From NCBI RefSeq assembly GCF_026151205.1, contig NC_087073.1, positions 17,441,837-17,505,836 on the forward strand: DNA of 64,000 nt, in the 5' to 3' direction. Each line of letters opens with the position of its first letter. The first letter of the stretch is position 1. Shown here in pieces: positions 12,201 through 22,432 of this stretch. Origin of the DNA: Bolinopsis microptera (Eukaryota; Ctenophora; Tentaculata; Lobata; Bolinopsidae). A program made the position numbers and the translations under genes. The notes under the pieces were generated by a model. That model ran no database searches and was not told the DNA's origin. It was given only the letters and a program-made list of their open reading frames with translations.

Positions 12201-15200
12201 GCAGATCTTTTGTAGTTTTGTAAAGAAATTAAATCTGGTAGTGTGAATAGTCCAATAAGAAGCCCAATTCTTTCTCAATAAGACTGGAATTATATATTTC
12301 ATACGAACCAGTAAATGTCTTATTTTGTACAGAATCCACTCATCTAATTTTTATACAAGCCGAATTTCAGTAATCAACTCACTTATTCCCTGGCACTGAA
12401 GAAATACATCTTTACTGTGATCACAGTTGTGAGAGCATGAATAAGAGCATGAGCTCCATTCAGAAGTGTTACAAAACACATCATCCATAGCAATGGGTCG
12501 ATCATCTTGCATTTTCCATTTGTCAGAAGAAGTCCAACTAATTTGACCACTGTACCCCATCCTACGACAAATAGCATTGGCAGAGTTGTTGCTGAAATCG
12601 TCGTTACAAACTGTTCCCTCATTGACTATCAGTAATCCTCGTACTCCCACACCAACGTCTCTACCTTTCCAATCTATCAGACTAAAATCTGCATCAGGTG
12701 TCGTTACTGAAAGTGTTACAAATCTTGTTACATAATACTTCAAGTTTGCCATTACGGCTACCAGATCGATACAGCAATATAACGAATATACTTGTTTGGT
12801 ATAACTCTTCCTACTTATAGCCATCTCCGTACAACATACAAATTTTCAATTGTGTAACACTATAATTCTTCAGAAATATTTTTTTAAAACGTCCTCTTAT
12901 GGGAGTACCTATAACTGTTTATCCATACTAACAGTTTACTTCTACTTACATATACACTTTGGCTCAGTCACAAAATAGAACTGCGTATATTGATGACATG
13001 TGATTTCACTGTCCCCAAATTGATGGTATCCATCCTCACATCGGAGAATAACCTTTGTTCCATTGAGTACTGGAAAGTCATTGCTTGCCACAATGTTGCT
13101 CCATTTAGCATCTAGTCCAGTGCATTTTTGAACATCAGTTCCTGAACAAGTTTTGATCAATGAAAGTCTTGACATCAATAATTGTCATATTGACTCGAAT
13201 CTCTATATAAATTTGACCTTCATGTTTTTTACCTAAGTAATATGAGTCTGATGCTGTATGGGTAATTGGGAAATAGATTGCATTTGCTTCTCTTCCGTAA
13301 TATGTAGCCCATGTGGTACTATATGCTGGATTATCGCATATTTCTGAGGATGCAGCGACTTCCAAAACTATATTTTCATTGCAGTATACTTTCATTGTTT
13401 TGCCACGCCTACTGATCATCCAGGTCCTTTGTTGGTCTGCAGGCAAACTTACTGGGAAACTGGTGTAGTATTGCATACACTCCCCTAGCAGGTACTTAAC
13501 CGAGTAAGTGGATACAAACCAGATATAGAATGATCCAGCTTGGTATAGGTCTGTATCATAAAACCATATCTTGATGTTTTGTCTATTTCCCACAGAACTA
13601 CTAAAATTAGTTTTCATATGCAGATACAAAGTCTCCAAGTTAGCACTGAGGAATGTTTCTAGTATCACGGGATTCCAGGTATCATACTCTGAAATATAGA
13701 TTATTAATAACTTTCAAAGCTCTCACAGAAAGTCTGTAATCATTCATTCGATTTTATCTTTGAACGTACAGTTTCGCTGTACTAAAATAAAATTCCCTTC
13801 GATATTGTAAATACTTTAATAAGAAGCCCAATGCGTATTTTTCTTTTTAGCGACCTAAACTATTAAAAGGAAAGGATAGTCAATAAAGTTTCAAATTGTA
13901 TATATATACTTATGTATTATAAGTATATAAAATATAGATGAACCGTGCCAGATAATTTATTCGATAAATTTCTTATTCCGACAGAATCCACTAATCTAAT
14001 TTTCAGTAATCAACTCACCAACTCCCTGGCACTGAAGAAATACATCTTTACTGTGATCACAGTTGTGAGACCATGAATAAGAGCATGAGCTCCATTCACC
14101 ACTGTTACAAGACACATCATCCATAGCAATCAGACTAAAATCTGCATCAGGTGTCGTTATTGAAAGTGTTACAAATCCTGTTACATAATACTTCAAGTCT
14201 GCAACTGATAACGTTACAATTAATTAATGTTACTCTTGCTGAAACTTAATTAGATTTTTGTCATAATCGATTAATGAACTTATATGATTAAATATTAAGT
14301 TTTATGTTTGATAGTCCCTCCACTATACAATAGTACAATGTACTTTAATACTCTGTGCCATTTTCTAAGGCAAATCACCGGACAAAACATCTCTAAACAT
14401 CACTAAACAACAAATCACTGGACTAAAAACCACCGGACAATAAATTGCTGGACAACACATCACAGTGGTACTATGATCTCAGACCATGCATTTTGTGCAT
14501 TCATAGAGCATCTTCATCTGTTCATTACGCTGATTCCGGGAAGCATTCTTAGGCGAGCATCAGGGGCTCAATTATGGGCTGTCATTCATAAACTGTCTCC
14601 TCATATTCAATTTCTTATCTCTAAAATGTAAAATTGGTATAACTCACCGTATACATAAAGGTGGACTTCAAAATCCTCCTTGTCTGATTCAGTGTTTTGA
14701 AGTGAGGACACAGTACAAGTGTACATTTTATTAGAAGTGACAGCTGTTGATTTGACAGTCAAAGTTCCTGTTTGACTGTTGGAGACAGAATCATAGGATC
14801 CTGAACTTGGCACATAGTTGTCATCACCATCCTCAAATCCAGTCCATTCAATGGACATTTCCTCGGTTATTCCTTTAATTTTGCAAGTGAGTGATGTTTC
14901 TGTGTTAATGAGTACTCCCTTGCTTGATATCTCTGTGGCTGAGCAGGGAGGAATATCAGATATATGTGGATGTAAACTTCATTTATCGTAGTTCTTAATT
15001 GGTATTTATAATGGTCAGACTAAAAACTCACCATAGACGTTGAGTGACACAAGCGTCTCAGAGGGTTTCGACAATGGGTTCCGTCCAGATGTAACCACAC
15101 AAGTGTACTCCGTATCCTCTTGTGGGTTGATAACTGTCAGGGTGGAGATCTGAGTATAACCGATCAGTTCCCCTTCAGTTGATCCGTCTACTGTTTGGTT

Positions 15201-17697
15201 TCCCTTGGTCCAACTCACTGTAGCTTTTGCTTCTAATCCCGTGACTTTACAGGAGAGAACTGTTTCTTTACCGTTGTAAGCGTCTTTGTGTGTCGGTGTT
15301 ACATCTACAAATTAATGCAAATTAGACTTTGTTCACATCGAAACATGGCTTTGGCTACTACTACTAAAAATAGTATAATTTTGAAGATTTGAATCGTTCG
15401 ATCCCTCTTCTATTAACTGTTGAAAAAAGTTAAGAAAGATAAAATATTGTGGAATATTATACCAGGACCGCACGTGAGGAAGATATGTTCGCCGGGGGTA
15501 CACCAGGTTGATTTTTCGTAGCGACAGGAACTCCAATACGTATTTATGCATTTAACACGTACTATGTTAAAATTACGCCCTATGCCTGGCCATAAATAAC
15601 CAAAATTCCAGCTCACTCCCTCGTGATGTAGTCCCATTACTCTACAAATAGCGGCAGCGGCATCGTCAGAGAAAAAAGGAGCACAGACTGTGTTACCATT
15701 TGCTAAAAGCAATCCATTCTCTTCACCTTGAGTAACAGTAATAGTGTTACCTTCTCTGTCCACGAGTCTGAATACCGGATCTGCAAGTATGTTGCGTTAA
15801 TGATAAATGGCTGTATTGTATATGAATCATAAATAATTACAACTAAAATAACCTAGATAATTAGGACCACTTTTTGGTAGAAAAAAATTCAGCTCTCTTT
15901 GCTCGGGGTTGTAGGGTTATCAGGGAAATGATTAATAGACACAAAAATGGAGCACTGAAGGACTTAACAGCAATTATAGCAGTGGATGTTCACGACAAGA
16001 AACAAAACTCATCAATATATATATAACCTTTCAATCTTTTTTTAATAATGGTCCTTATAATGGTGCTTGAATTATTCCATCTTTTATGCAGGGACTAATA
16101 ATATAATAATACATTCACTACTAGTTAGGCCTTCACACCCCCACACCCAAGTGCATTATCATCCTTTTGTGAATTACTCATTTGCAGCTTTTCTTAATGA
16201 CTTGATTTCTTGGAGTACTAATCATATTTTTATTAAGTACCGATGACGAACGTAATTATTCTCCCAATGTTATAAAATTTGTATCGGAAGTGTAACACTC
16301 ATTCGTTGTCTGATTGCGGGAATATTGATTCATGATGTTGGATAAATAAGTTTCGTTTGCTCTGAATAAAATCATAATAGCTCCTAATACATATTCGTTG
16401 AGCACTTTGCAACATAGGAAACACTCACATTTTTACAGAATTTCGTATAATGCAGTGCAGACAAAATTAATTCTGCAAAACGACTGCTGATGAGTCTAAA
16501 CAAAACAAATACATATATAGTAAAGAAGATATAATTATAAAGGCTGACGGTCGTGCTTGCCAGCATTGTGATTACCAATTTGTCCCTGGCAGCTGAGGAA
16601 GACATCTTCGTTATGACCACAATTGTGTGATGTTGTGTAGGTACAGGAACTCCAATACGTTCCTCTGCATATAACATTATCAAGTCCTATGTTGTAATTA
16701 TTCTGCACGCTCCAAAGGTTTCCAGAGTTCCAGCTCCCTGTCTCAGAGAATCCCATTTTTATGCAAATCGCAGCAGCGGAATTGTAAGAGAAAAAATCAT
16801 CACACACTGTTCCACCATTTGCCAAAAGCAATCCACTCTCTCCACCTCGCACAATAGTGTTACCCCAATGATCCACAAGTCTGAATACCACTGCAAATAC
16901 GTAATGTTAATAAAATACGTAGACACACCGTACGAATGTATATATATATATCTTATAGATAGACCCTTAATACGATCAATCGTGTTCAATTCTAAATGAT
17001 ATACAGCTCAAATTGCAAAGAGCGGTAGTGCACGAGATGTCTACCTTATCGGACGTTATTTGAAATTTCGTGAAGTGTGAACAGAGTAACAGACATAATT
17101 TTGAAAAATGAACGCTTTAAGTTAAGGGGCCATCTACTACAACAAGTTCGCAAAAATTTAAACGGACATTAATTTTAAAATGAACGGACATTAAAAGATT
17201 TAGTGTCCAATTAATGTAATTTTATGAACATGTTTTGTAATTCGGGTTCGAAGCTCTAGTTGCTGAGCATATATTTTGACCGTTTAAATTTAGTAGATAT
17301 TATTCAGAATGTGGAACAGAGTTGATATTTAAAATCCCTAAGTCATTCAGGAATTGAATTTCGATGATGTGATCTACCCTGTTAACAACAGCAGTAGCTA
17401 CTGACTACTCAATATATCGTGGTACTACGATTTGATAATGAGGTCCGCACTCATACTGCATGCGAATAAGTTTGCTCTAACCAAAGCCCTCGATCTTGTT
17501 TACGGTCAATATTTAAAACAAATATTTTACGAGTATCATCTGTTAAAAATAAAACAGCTGCACACGAAGCCCGCATAATAAATTGCTCATTATACACGCT
17601 TATGTATAGTTGTCATGCTATCGCTATAACCCTTACTAAAGTTCTTACCTTCGGCAGCAATTCCGTGTACGAGGAGAACCACTAAAAATATTTTCAT
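1..17697 (-). CDS. Gene A: multidomain SRCR/Ig/sushi/CUB secreted or cell-surface protein, 3' end beyond window
   Basis: The gene is read from a signal-peptide exon at 17697 leftwards past position 1. Domain order by exon is signal peptide, SRCR1, SRCR2, Ig, Ig, truncated SRCR, domain X, sushi, SRCR, X, CUB (two exons), a 16-codon mini exon, Ig-B, Ig-C, Ig-B and then ten Ig-A exons. Every exon begins with two bases completing a codon and ends with one base of the next (phase 1-1), so all junctions keep frame and any exon can be skipped. The bounded exons total about 7.2 kb (about 2,390 codons). Such domains usually bind ligands, pathogens or other cells at the surface. No transmembrane segment is visible, and it may lie to the left. 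A decayed stretch (8900-11520) separates the SRCR part from the CUB/Ig part. Two adjacent genes therefore remain possible, although no second signal-peptide exon was found. Confidence 0.7.
52..3942 (-). CDS. Array of ten tandem Ig-domain exons (type A), 400-bp period
   Basis: Exons lie at 52-342, 452-742, 852-1142, 1252-1542, 1652-1942, 2052-2342, 2452-2742, 2852-3142, 3252-3542 and 3652-3942. Each is 291 bp (97 codons), phase 1-1, with acceptor CAG and donor GTATG. The 109-bp introns are as alike as the exons. Each exon encodes one Ig domain: first Cys in ISCVITGL, Trp in VTW, second Cys in the motif DTAYTC (the D-x-A-x-Y-x-C of V/I-set domains). Differences cluster just after the Trp ([30 protein letters not shown]) and after the second Cys (TSGSLP or TYGSLP). 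The rightmost exon (3652-3942) is the most diverged and has a GC instead of a GT donor. It splices upstream to the Ig-B exon at 4299-4637. I cannot tell whether all ten are joined in one mRNA or are alternatives. Confidence 0.85.
4299..4637 (-). CDS. Ig-domain exon, type B (gene A)
   Basis: This exon has 113 codons and is phase 1-1. The acceptor is ATTTCAG before 4637 and the donor is GTAAGC after 4299. It encodes an Ig-like domain with Cys in LTCNIGGL, Trp in VTWKD and the second Cys in VTYKCSV. It is a close paralogue of the exon at 5316-5654, with the same length and nearly the same sequence, so the B-C exon pair was duplicated. It lies between the Ig-A array and the Ig-C exon at 4788-5087. 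Confidence 0.85.
4788..5087 (-). CDS. Ig-domain exon, type C (gene A)
   Basis: This exon has 100 codons and is phase 1-1, with acceptor TTTTAG before 5087 and donor GTAAAT after 4788. The Ig landmarks are Cys in ISCTVTGL, Trp in VKWTT, a serine/threonine-rich TTTLTIP strand and the second Cys in VTYSCVF. It is paralogous to the frameshifted exon at 10147-10429 and to the 3' end of the mini exon at 5800-5847. Confidence 0.85.
5316..5654 (-). CDS. Ig-domain exon, type B (gene A)
   Basis: This exon has 113 codons and is phase 1-1, with acceptor TTTCAG and donor GTGAGC. It carries the same Ig core as 4299-4637 ([20 protein letters not shown]), with a few substitutions near the domain end (ADLNVEAD against EEVDVIAD). 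Together with 4788-5087 it defines a B-C unit duplicated locally. Confidence 0.85.
5800..5847 (-). CDS. 48-bp mini exon: remnant of an Ig-C exon
   Basis: Sixteen codons match only the last strand of an Ig-C exon ([13 protein letters not shown]). They are flanked by an acceptor (TTTTCAG) and a good donor (GTAAGTATAC), and the exon keeps phase 1-1. The front of the domain, with both cysteines and the tryptophan, is gone. It could still be spliced in as a short linker, or be a fossil of a deleted exon. Confidence 0.5.
5848..7427. other. Non-coding stretch (intron of gene A)
   Basis: No exon could be supported here. The stretch holds a short tandem run of GCGAATTGGC-type units at about 6428-6475, a run of about ten G at 6930-6939, and the small inverted-repeat element listed at 7003-7122. 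Confidence 0.6.
7003..7122. mobile_element. 120-bp MITE with CCTTATCGGAC termini and TA duplication
   Basis: The left end reads CCTTATCGGACTTTATTTT and the right end reads as its inverse (AATTACGTCCGATAAGG). TA flanks both sides (7001-7002 and 7123-7124). No coding capacity is seen. A one-ended relative starts at 17044 (CCTTATCGGACGTTATTT), and a CCGATAAGG end appears near 41949. TA duplication fits a Tc1/mariner-type or similar non-autonomous element. Confidence 0.6.
7428..7565 (-). CDS. CUB domain, second half (gene A exon)
   Basis: This exon has 46 codons and is phase 1-1, with acceptor CACAG and donor GTGAGT. It encodes the C-terminal half of a CUB domain: [13 protein letters not shown], then LWVRFETD and a GFFAR ending. 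It joins directly to the exon at 8002-8199. CUB domains are extracellular beta-sandwiches found in complement, developmental and adhesion proteins. Confidence 0.8.
8002..8199 (-). CDS. CUB domain, first half (gene A exon)
   Basis: This exon has 66 codons and is phase 1-1. It starts after CTCTCCAG and ends before GTGTTT. CUB landmarks are CSWTYDA, the [16 protein letters not shown] segment, [11 protein letters not shown] and the closing CRYDILEV. Joining G to the CC that opens 7565 gives [15 protein letters not shown], the expected CUB continuity. The third cysteine and the YD pair typical of Ca-binding CUBs are present. Confidence 0.8.
8355..8779. repeat. 7-bp minisatellite (CCCAGTT)n, about 60 copies
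   Basis: This is a nearly pure heptanucleotide array, with only a few variants such as CCCACTT, CCAAGTT and CTCAGTT. Because 7 is not a multiple of 3, it reads open in several frames with a 21-bp protein period. Those reading frames are artefacts. It lies in the intron just upstream of the CUB exons. Confidence 0.9.
8918..9225 (-). pseudogene. Decayed Ig-B exon
   Basis: Fragments of the type-B Ig exon can be read in different frames: SVTKSVCF and CIIGE near the right edge, then [23 protein letters not shown], then the VTYKCS-like end. Several frameshifts and an in-frame stop interrupt it. It is aligned in order with 4299-4637, so it is a dead copy rather than a functional exon. Confidence 0.65.
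9703..9990 (+). mobile_element. Possible tRNA-derived SINE
   Basis: The sequence starting GGCCAGGTAGCGCAGTTGGT has a good RNA polymerase III A-box (TAGCGCAGTTGG). About 45 bp later comes a B-box-like GACGTTCAGCGAAGG. The CCA-side stem of a tRNA is not evident and the sequence continues into non-tRNA DNA, so a SINE head is more likely than a tRNA gene. The right boundary is a guess. Confidence 0.4.
10147..10429 (-). pseudogene. Ig-C exon with frameshift
   Basis: This is a close copy of the Ig-C exon 4788-5087 ([43 protein letters not shown]), with acceptor TTTCAG and donor GTAAGT. Its length of 283 bp is not a multiple of three. The frame shifts between IDEHG and the expected closing strand (VLTAQVS is read in the next frame). 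Including it would break the transcript, so it is either skipped or dead. Confidence 0.7.
10535..10790 (-). pseudogene. Decayed Ig-B exon
   Basis: Weak reverse-strand resemblance to the Ig-B exon remains (STKVND, VSDTTKS and TNGSIGIQL pieces in mixed frames). Stops and frameshifts run throughout. It lies immediately upstream of the broken Ig-C exon, preserving the B-C order of the intact pair. Confidence 0.45.
10791..11460. other. Non-coding stretch
   Basis: I see no exon, tandem repeat or inverted-repeat element in this part of gene A's intron. Confidence 0.5.
11465..11512 (-). pseudogene. Remnant of a sushi-exon 5' end
   Basis: The reverse strand at TTTTTCAG/GAGCTGAAGTTCC aligns with the start of the intact sushi exon (TTGTTCAG/GAACTGATGTTC) at 13141. 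It reaches a stop after eight codons and the rest of the domain is absent. It sits at the same place relative to domain X as the real sushi exon does in the neighbouring duplicate. Confidence 0.5.
11626..12078 (-). CDS. Domain X exon, copy 1 (gene A)
   Basis: This exon has 151 codons and is phase 1-1, with acceptor TTTCAG and donor GTAACA. The domain starts EYDTWTPV and contains [19 protein letters not shown], a [11 protein letters not shown] segment, [19 protein letters not shown], and the ending [11 protein letters not shown]. It resembles a beta-sandwich-type module that I associate loosely with SRCR/sushi-containing invertebrate proteins, but I cannot name the family. It is about 90% identical to the exon at 13233-13688 and arose with it by segmental duplication. 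Confidence 0.75.
12383..12757 (-). CDS. SRCR domain exon (gene A)
   Basis: This exon has 125 codons and is phase 1-1, with donor GTGAGT. SRCR landmarks are [56 protein letters not shown]. The acceptor used by its paralogue (TTGCAG before 14198) is mutated to GGCAA here. The next upstream AG (GGTAG, ending at 12757) restores the same phase and adds a few residues. I used that start. Confidence 0.75.
12950..13141 (-). CDS. Sushi (CCP) domain exon (gene A)
   Basis: This exon has 64 codons and is phase 1-1, with acceptor GTTCAG and donor GTAAGT. Four cysteines fit a CCP module: [27 protein letters not shown] and the closing EPKC. It encodes one complete domain per exon, as is usual for sushi repeats in complement-like proteins. 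Confidence 0.8.
13233..13688 (-). CDS. Domain X exon, copy 2 (gene A)
   Basis: This exon has 152 codons and is phase 1-1, with acceptor TTTCAG and donor GTAAAA. It is nearly identical to 11626-12078: the same [19 protein letters not shown] core, [32 protein letters not shown] and THTASDSYY ending. Its family is unassigned. It is followed in the transcript by the intact sushi exon. Confidence 0.75.
14019..14198 (-). CDS. SRCR exon with in-frame internal deletion (gene A)
   Basis: Sixty codons, phase 1-1, with intact acceptor (TTGCAG) and donor (GTGAGT). Compared with 12383-12757, it jumps from DADFSLI directly to AMDDVSC, losing about 60 residues that hold the first two SRCR cysteines. The remaining end ([22 protein letters not shown]) is well preserved. 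The exon still splices in frame, but the fold is unlikely to form normally. Confidence 0.7.
14648..14938 (-). CDS. Ig-domain exon (gene A)
   Basis: This exon has 97 codons and is phase 1-1, with acceptor GCTCAG and donor GTGAGT. Ig landmarks are Cys in SLTCKIKGI, Trp in [15 protein letters not shown], and the second Cys in KMYTCTVSS. It has the same length and layout as the Ig-A exons of the tandem array, although it is divergent, so it may resemble the source of that array. Confidence 0.85.
15032..15304 (-). CDS. Ig-domain exon (gene A)
   Basis: This exon has 91 codons and is phase 1-1, with acceptor TTGTAG and donor GTGAGT. It reads DVTPTHKD, then Cys in VLSCKVTGL, Trp in [22 protein letters not shown] with the second Cys, and ends in VSLNVYG like the Ig-A exons. 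Confidence 0.85.
15463..15780 (-). CDS. SRCR domain exon 2 (gene A)
   Basis: This exon has 106 codons and is phase 1-1, with acceptor TTGCAG and donor GTATAA. SRCR landmarks are [64 protein letters not shown] domains are ligand-binding modules of scavenger receptors and many invertebrate immune proteins. Confidence 0.85.
16576..16890 (-). CDS. SRCR domain exon 1 (gene A)
   Basis: This exon has 105 codons and is phase 1-1, with acceptor TTGCAG and donor GTAATC. It is the first domain after the signal peptide: [60 protein letters not shown]. All six cysteines of the six-cysteine SRCR class are present. Confidence 0.85.
17649..17697 (-). CDS. Signal-peptide first exon of gene A
   Basis: ATG at 17697 opens [15 protein letters not shown], a short basic-hydrophobic signal sequence with a likely Ala-x-Ala-type cleavage region. 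A donor (GTAAGAAC) follows in phase 1, exactly matching the phase of the SRCR1 exon at 16890. This is the only signal-like first exon I found for gene A. Confidence 0.75.
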
Positions 17698-19612
17698 CTA
17701 GCCGGTAATTTACATTTTTATAACATTCTTCAGGACACTGTACAGGATTTATCGAGATTTTTATTAATAATATATAAAACCGAAGCTAACAGTAAACAAT
17801 TGGCAATTTAAAAACAACCATAGTCTAGCTTAAATATATGTTATATGTGTAATGTAAATCGCCAAGAGTTGACACACATATTATTGTCTCCGACTTTTCA
17901 AATTGTGATGTGAGTATTGAGCAATGACTATTGAGTAATATTAATTCACTGCAAAACACTATTAGTGTAATCTGCACATATTTTTTGTGAAACTTGATCA
18001 TTATATTCTGTAACCAAACTTTTGAGGGGGTCATAGACTGGAGCCTGTGGGGCAGCCCATATTTGTTCAAAAAGTGACATTTCCAAATTGGCCAAAACAA
18101 TATGACCATATTTGGACAAACGCACCAAATTTAAAAGCCTTCAACCCATGCAAATAAGCAAATTACGAAATAACAAATTAGTAAAAAAATGATATGCAGA
18201 ATACAGGATCTTAACAAAATCAAGTCGTCCGATTTTTCTTCCTAGAAAAAAATGAGCTCAGATCTAAATTAAGTAATGTAATGCTTAACACGTAGCCAAT
18301 AATTACTGGCAGCGGACCTACACCGATATATCGTGAGCAATAAGCTGCCCTTATTAAAGATTAAGTTACTTAATACTGAACAATCACTCTTATGGCGCAT
18401 ATTTTCTCGATTTGCACACTTACCCTTTAGTTCCATACAGTGAACAAATTTGCACACTTTTATTTGCGAAATAAAATTATACGGGTAATTTATACGACCT
18501 GTTCCATTGGCAAATAATTTGCACGCAGTAATAGATCATACGCGCGTATTGGTGGTGTCGGATAGGATCAGGACTGCGGCCACTCGAGTTTTAATTAGGA
18601 TACACAAACACAAACAGAAACTTGGGTGCGGGACAACAAAATGCAATTATAATATCGATTACGACCGCAGCGAGTATATTATTTGAGTGAGAAAAATTGA
18701 ATACGTGAGCACGTTTACGATTTTTTTAGCTCAATTAATTTAGTGAGAAAATCGGACATATTTTTTTAGCGTATTAATATACGTAGTGAAAAATTTGCCA
18801 TGGAACTAGAGGGTAAGCTATGTTTATTGAATAAATATAATTAATGTTGTTTCCTGGTAAACATCAAGAGGGCCAATATTTTTTACCGGTATAAAAATTC
18901 ACTAGAATCCAAGAAATAGTCCCAAACGTCTTCTACAGTATTATATGATAAAAGAGGCCGACCTTAAAAAGATTGTTTGCATTTGTTTCCTCATGGATGA
19001 ACTGCAGGAGGCAAGAGGAGGCTATTGACATTGTTCTCTTGAGGAAGGGGCTGTCATTTTAGCAGTCTGGAGAAGGGTACCAGCATGAGTGCCTGGAGTC
19101 AGGAATGCCGGTAGTCAATTGAATTCCGGAACATTTCTGGGGGTAATACATTACCCCCAGGAGAAAGCATCTGTTTATCAAAATTGTCCACAGGAGAAGG
19201 AAACGGGTCACTGGAGAAGGAGACTGTTGCTTTACATTACATGTTTGACATCGTCAATGAATCGTCAATGAATTTGTAAAAAACTTAGTTTGAGGTCCCT
19301 ATGTGAACGTATTATTTTGTTCCTTTTTCTCCAGCCTTGCCCTTGCAACGTGTGGACCTCTGGTGCAAGCTCTGACAGACAATACGAAACTTTAATCCGA
19401 CCCGAACCCTAATTATGATTCATTCCGACACTCAGGCATCTGCCAAAAGTAAAACTATAACCTTAAAGACAAATTTTACTTATTTTCTGTATTTTGTTTG
19501 AAATATTGTTGGTTACACAACAAGTTGATAACGCTTATATCCGATGGGGATAAGTAAAATTAATCAATTTTTGCATTTGGATGTGTAAAATAATAGGCAC
19601 TGCATTATTAGG
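17698..19612. other. Intergenic region between tubulin 3' end and gene A
   Basis: Short open reading frames on both strands (for example 17946-18128 and 19089-19271) have no recognisable similarity, splice context or neighbours, and I do not call them. The 5' UTR and promoter of gene A should lie at the left edge, but no core promoter motif is convincing. Confidence 0.5.
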
Positions 19613-19618
19613 TTTATT
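19613..19618 (-). terminator. Poly(A) signal of the alpha-tubulin gene
   Basis: AATAAA on the minus strand, about 115 bp downstream of the tubulin stop codon, is the expected spacing for a compact 3' UTR. Confidence 0.55.
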
Positions 19619-19731
19619 GATAATGATACAATTTAAAAAAGCATCTGATTTTAGTTCATACAAAAGGATTGAAAACAATGTGTCTGCCATGTGATTTTAA
19701 AGTCCAACAGACCAACAATAAGAATCACAAG

Positions 19732-21531
<1,800 letters not shown>

Positions 21532-22432
21532 GATGAAAAGAGAAGATTAGACGTTGAGCAACGATTACAACAATCTATAAAACAATTTGAATTCTCTCAC
21601 ATGTTTCTTTTTTATCTTTATAGGTCATCTTGCCTCAAAGGGGTATCCATGACAATATTTTAAACTCGCCTCTTTGCTTGTTACTGTACGTGTAACAAGC
21701 AATTCTGTTTCTTTACATCGCCATCTCAGATCCCTTACCTACGCTTAACAATTAAACAAACTATGTGCTAGCAAGCAAAAGGACGGCAAACGGGCAGAGC
21801 TTGGTTGGTGGTTGCTTGTTACGGCTCGATAATCTCCTTTAAACGTTTGACTTGCGTGTTAGACTAATACTATCTCGATGGTTATATCGAATTTGCTTCA
21901 TCTTAGAACTGGAGCATGCGTGAAAATATACCGTTCCAGAGAAATGCATCAATTTAAATTATGATCGATTATGTTAATACTATTATTTTTATAATAAATA
22001 TCGGAAAGAAATAAAATTCGAGAAACTTTATAAATCAAGTACAGAATGATGAGATATTACATATTTAGGTTCAACATTTGCTCCGCAAAATAATGGAGCT
22101 TTCAAAAGTAGTGATAAAAACAATTGCAATAGATTCAATTGCAACTCAATAGGGTCAAATTTAAATAATCCGGGGGTCTGCGAATATAGAATCCCATTAT
22201 AAACGGGGTCAACGTCAAAAAAGGTCATTATCAGAAATACGAAAGTATCATTAATTATACAACCAATTTCATTTAAATAGTCTTTGGAAATTCCACATAC
22301 TATGGAACGTCAAGTCCCTTGTCTGTTTAAGTGGAAACCAAACAAATTTCCCTGCGTATCAAACCCAGGTATAAATAAAGGGTTAATTTGGACAGTTCAG
22401 TTAAAAATATCTGTGATAAAAGAGTCTTATCC
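21532..22432. other. Intergenic region upstream of alpha-tubulin, with an inverted repeat
   Basis: This holds the tubulin 5' UTR and promoter and the 3' flank of gene B. A hairpin-like GCTTGTTAC...GTAACAAGC lies at about 21676-21700, with another GCTTGTTAC near 21814, roughly 150-280 bp upstream of the start codon. These could be regulatory but match no motif I can name. No further gene is seen. Confidence 0.4.

Noticed and set aside
17946..18128. Small gene encoding a 60-residue protein
   Set aside because: No homology, no splice context and AT-rich composition like the surrounding intergenic DNA.
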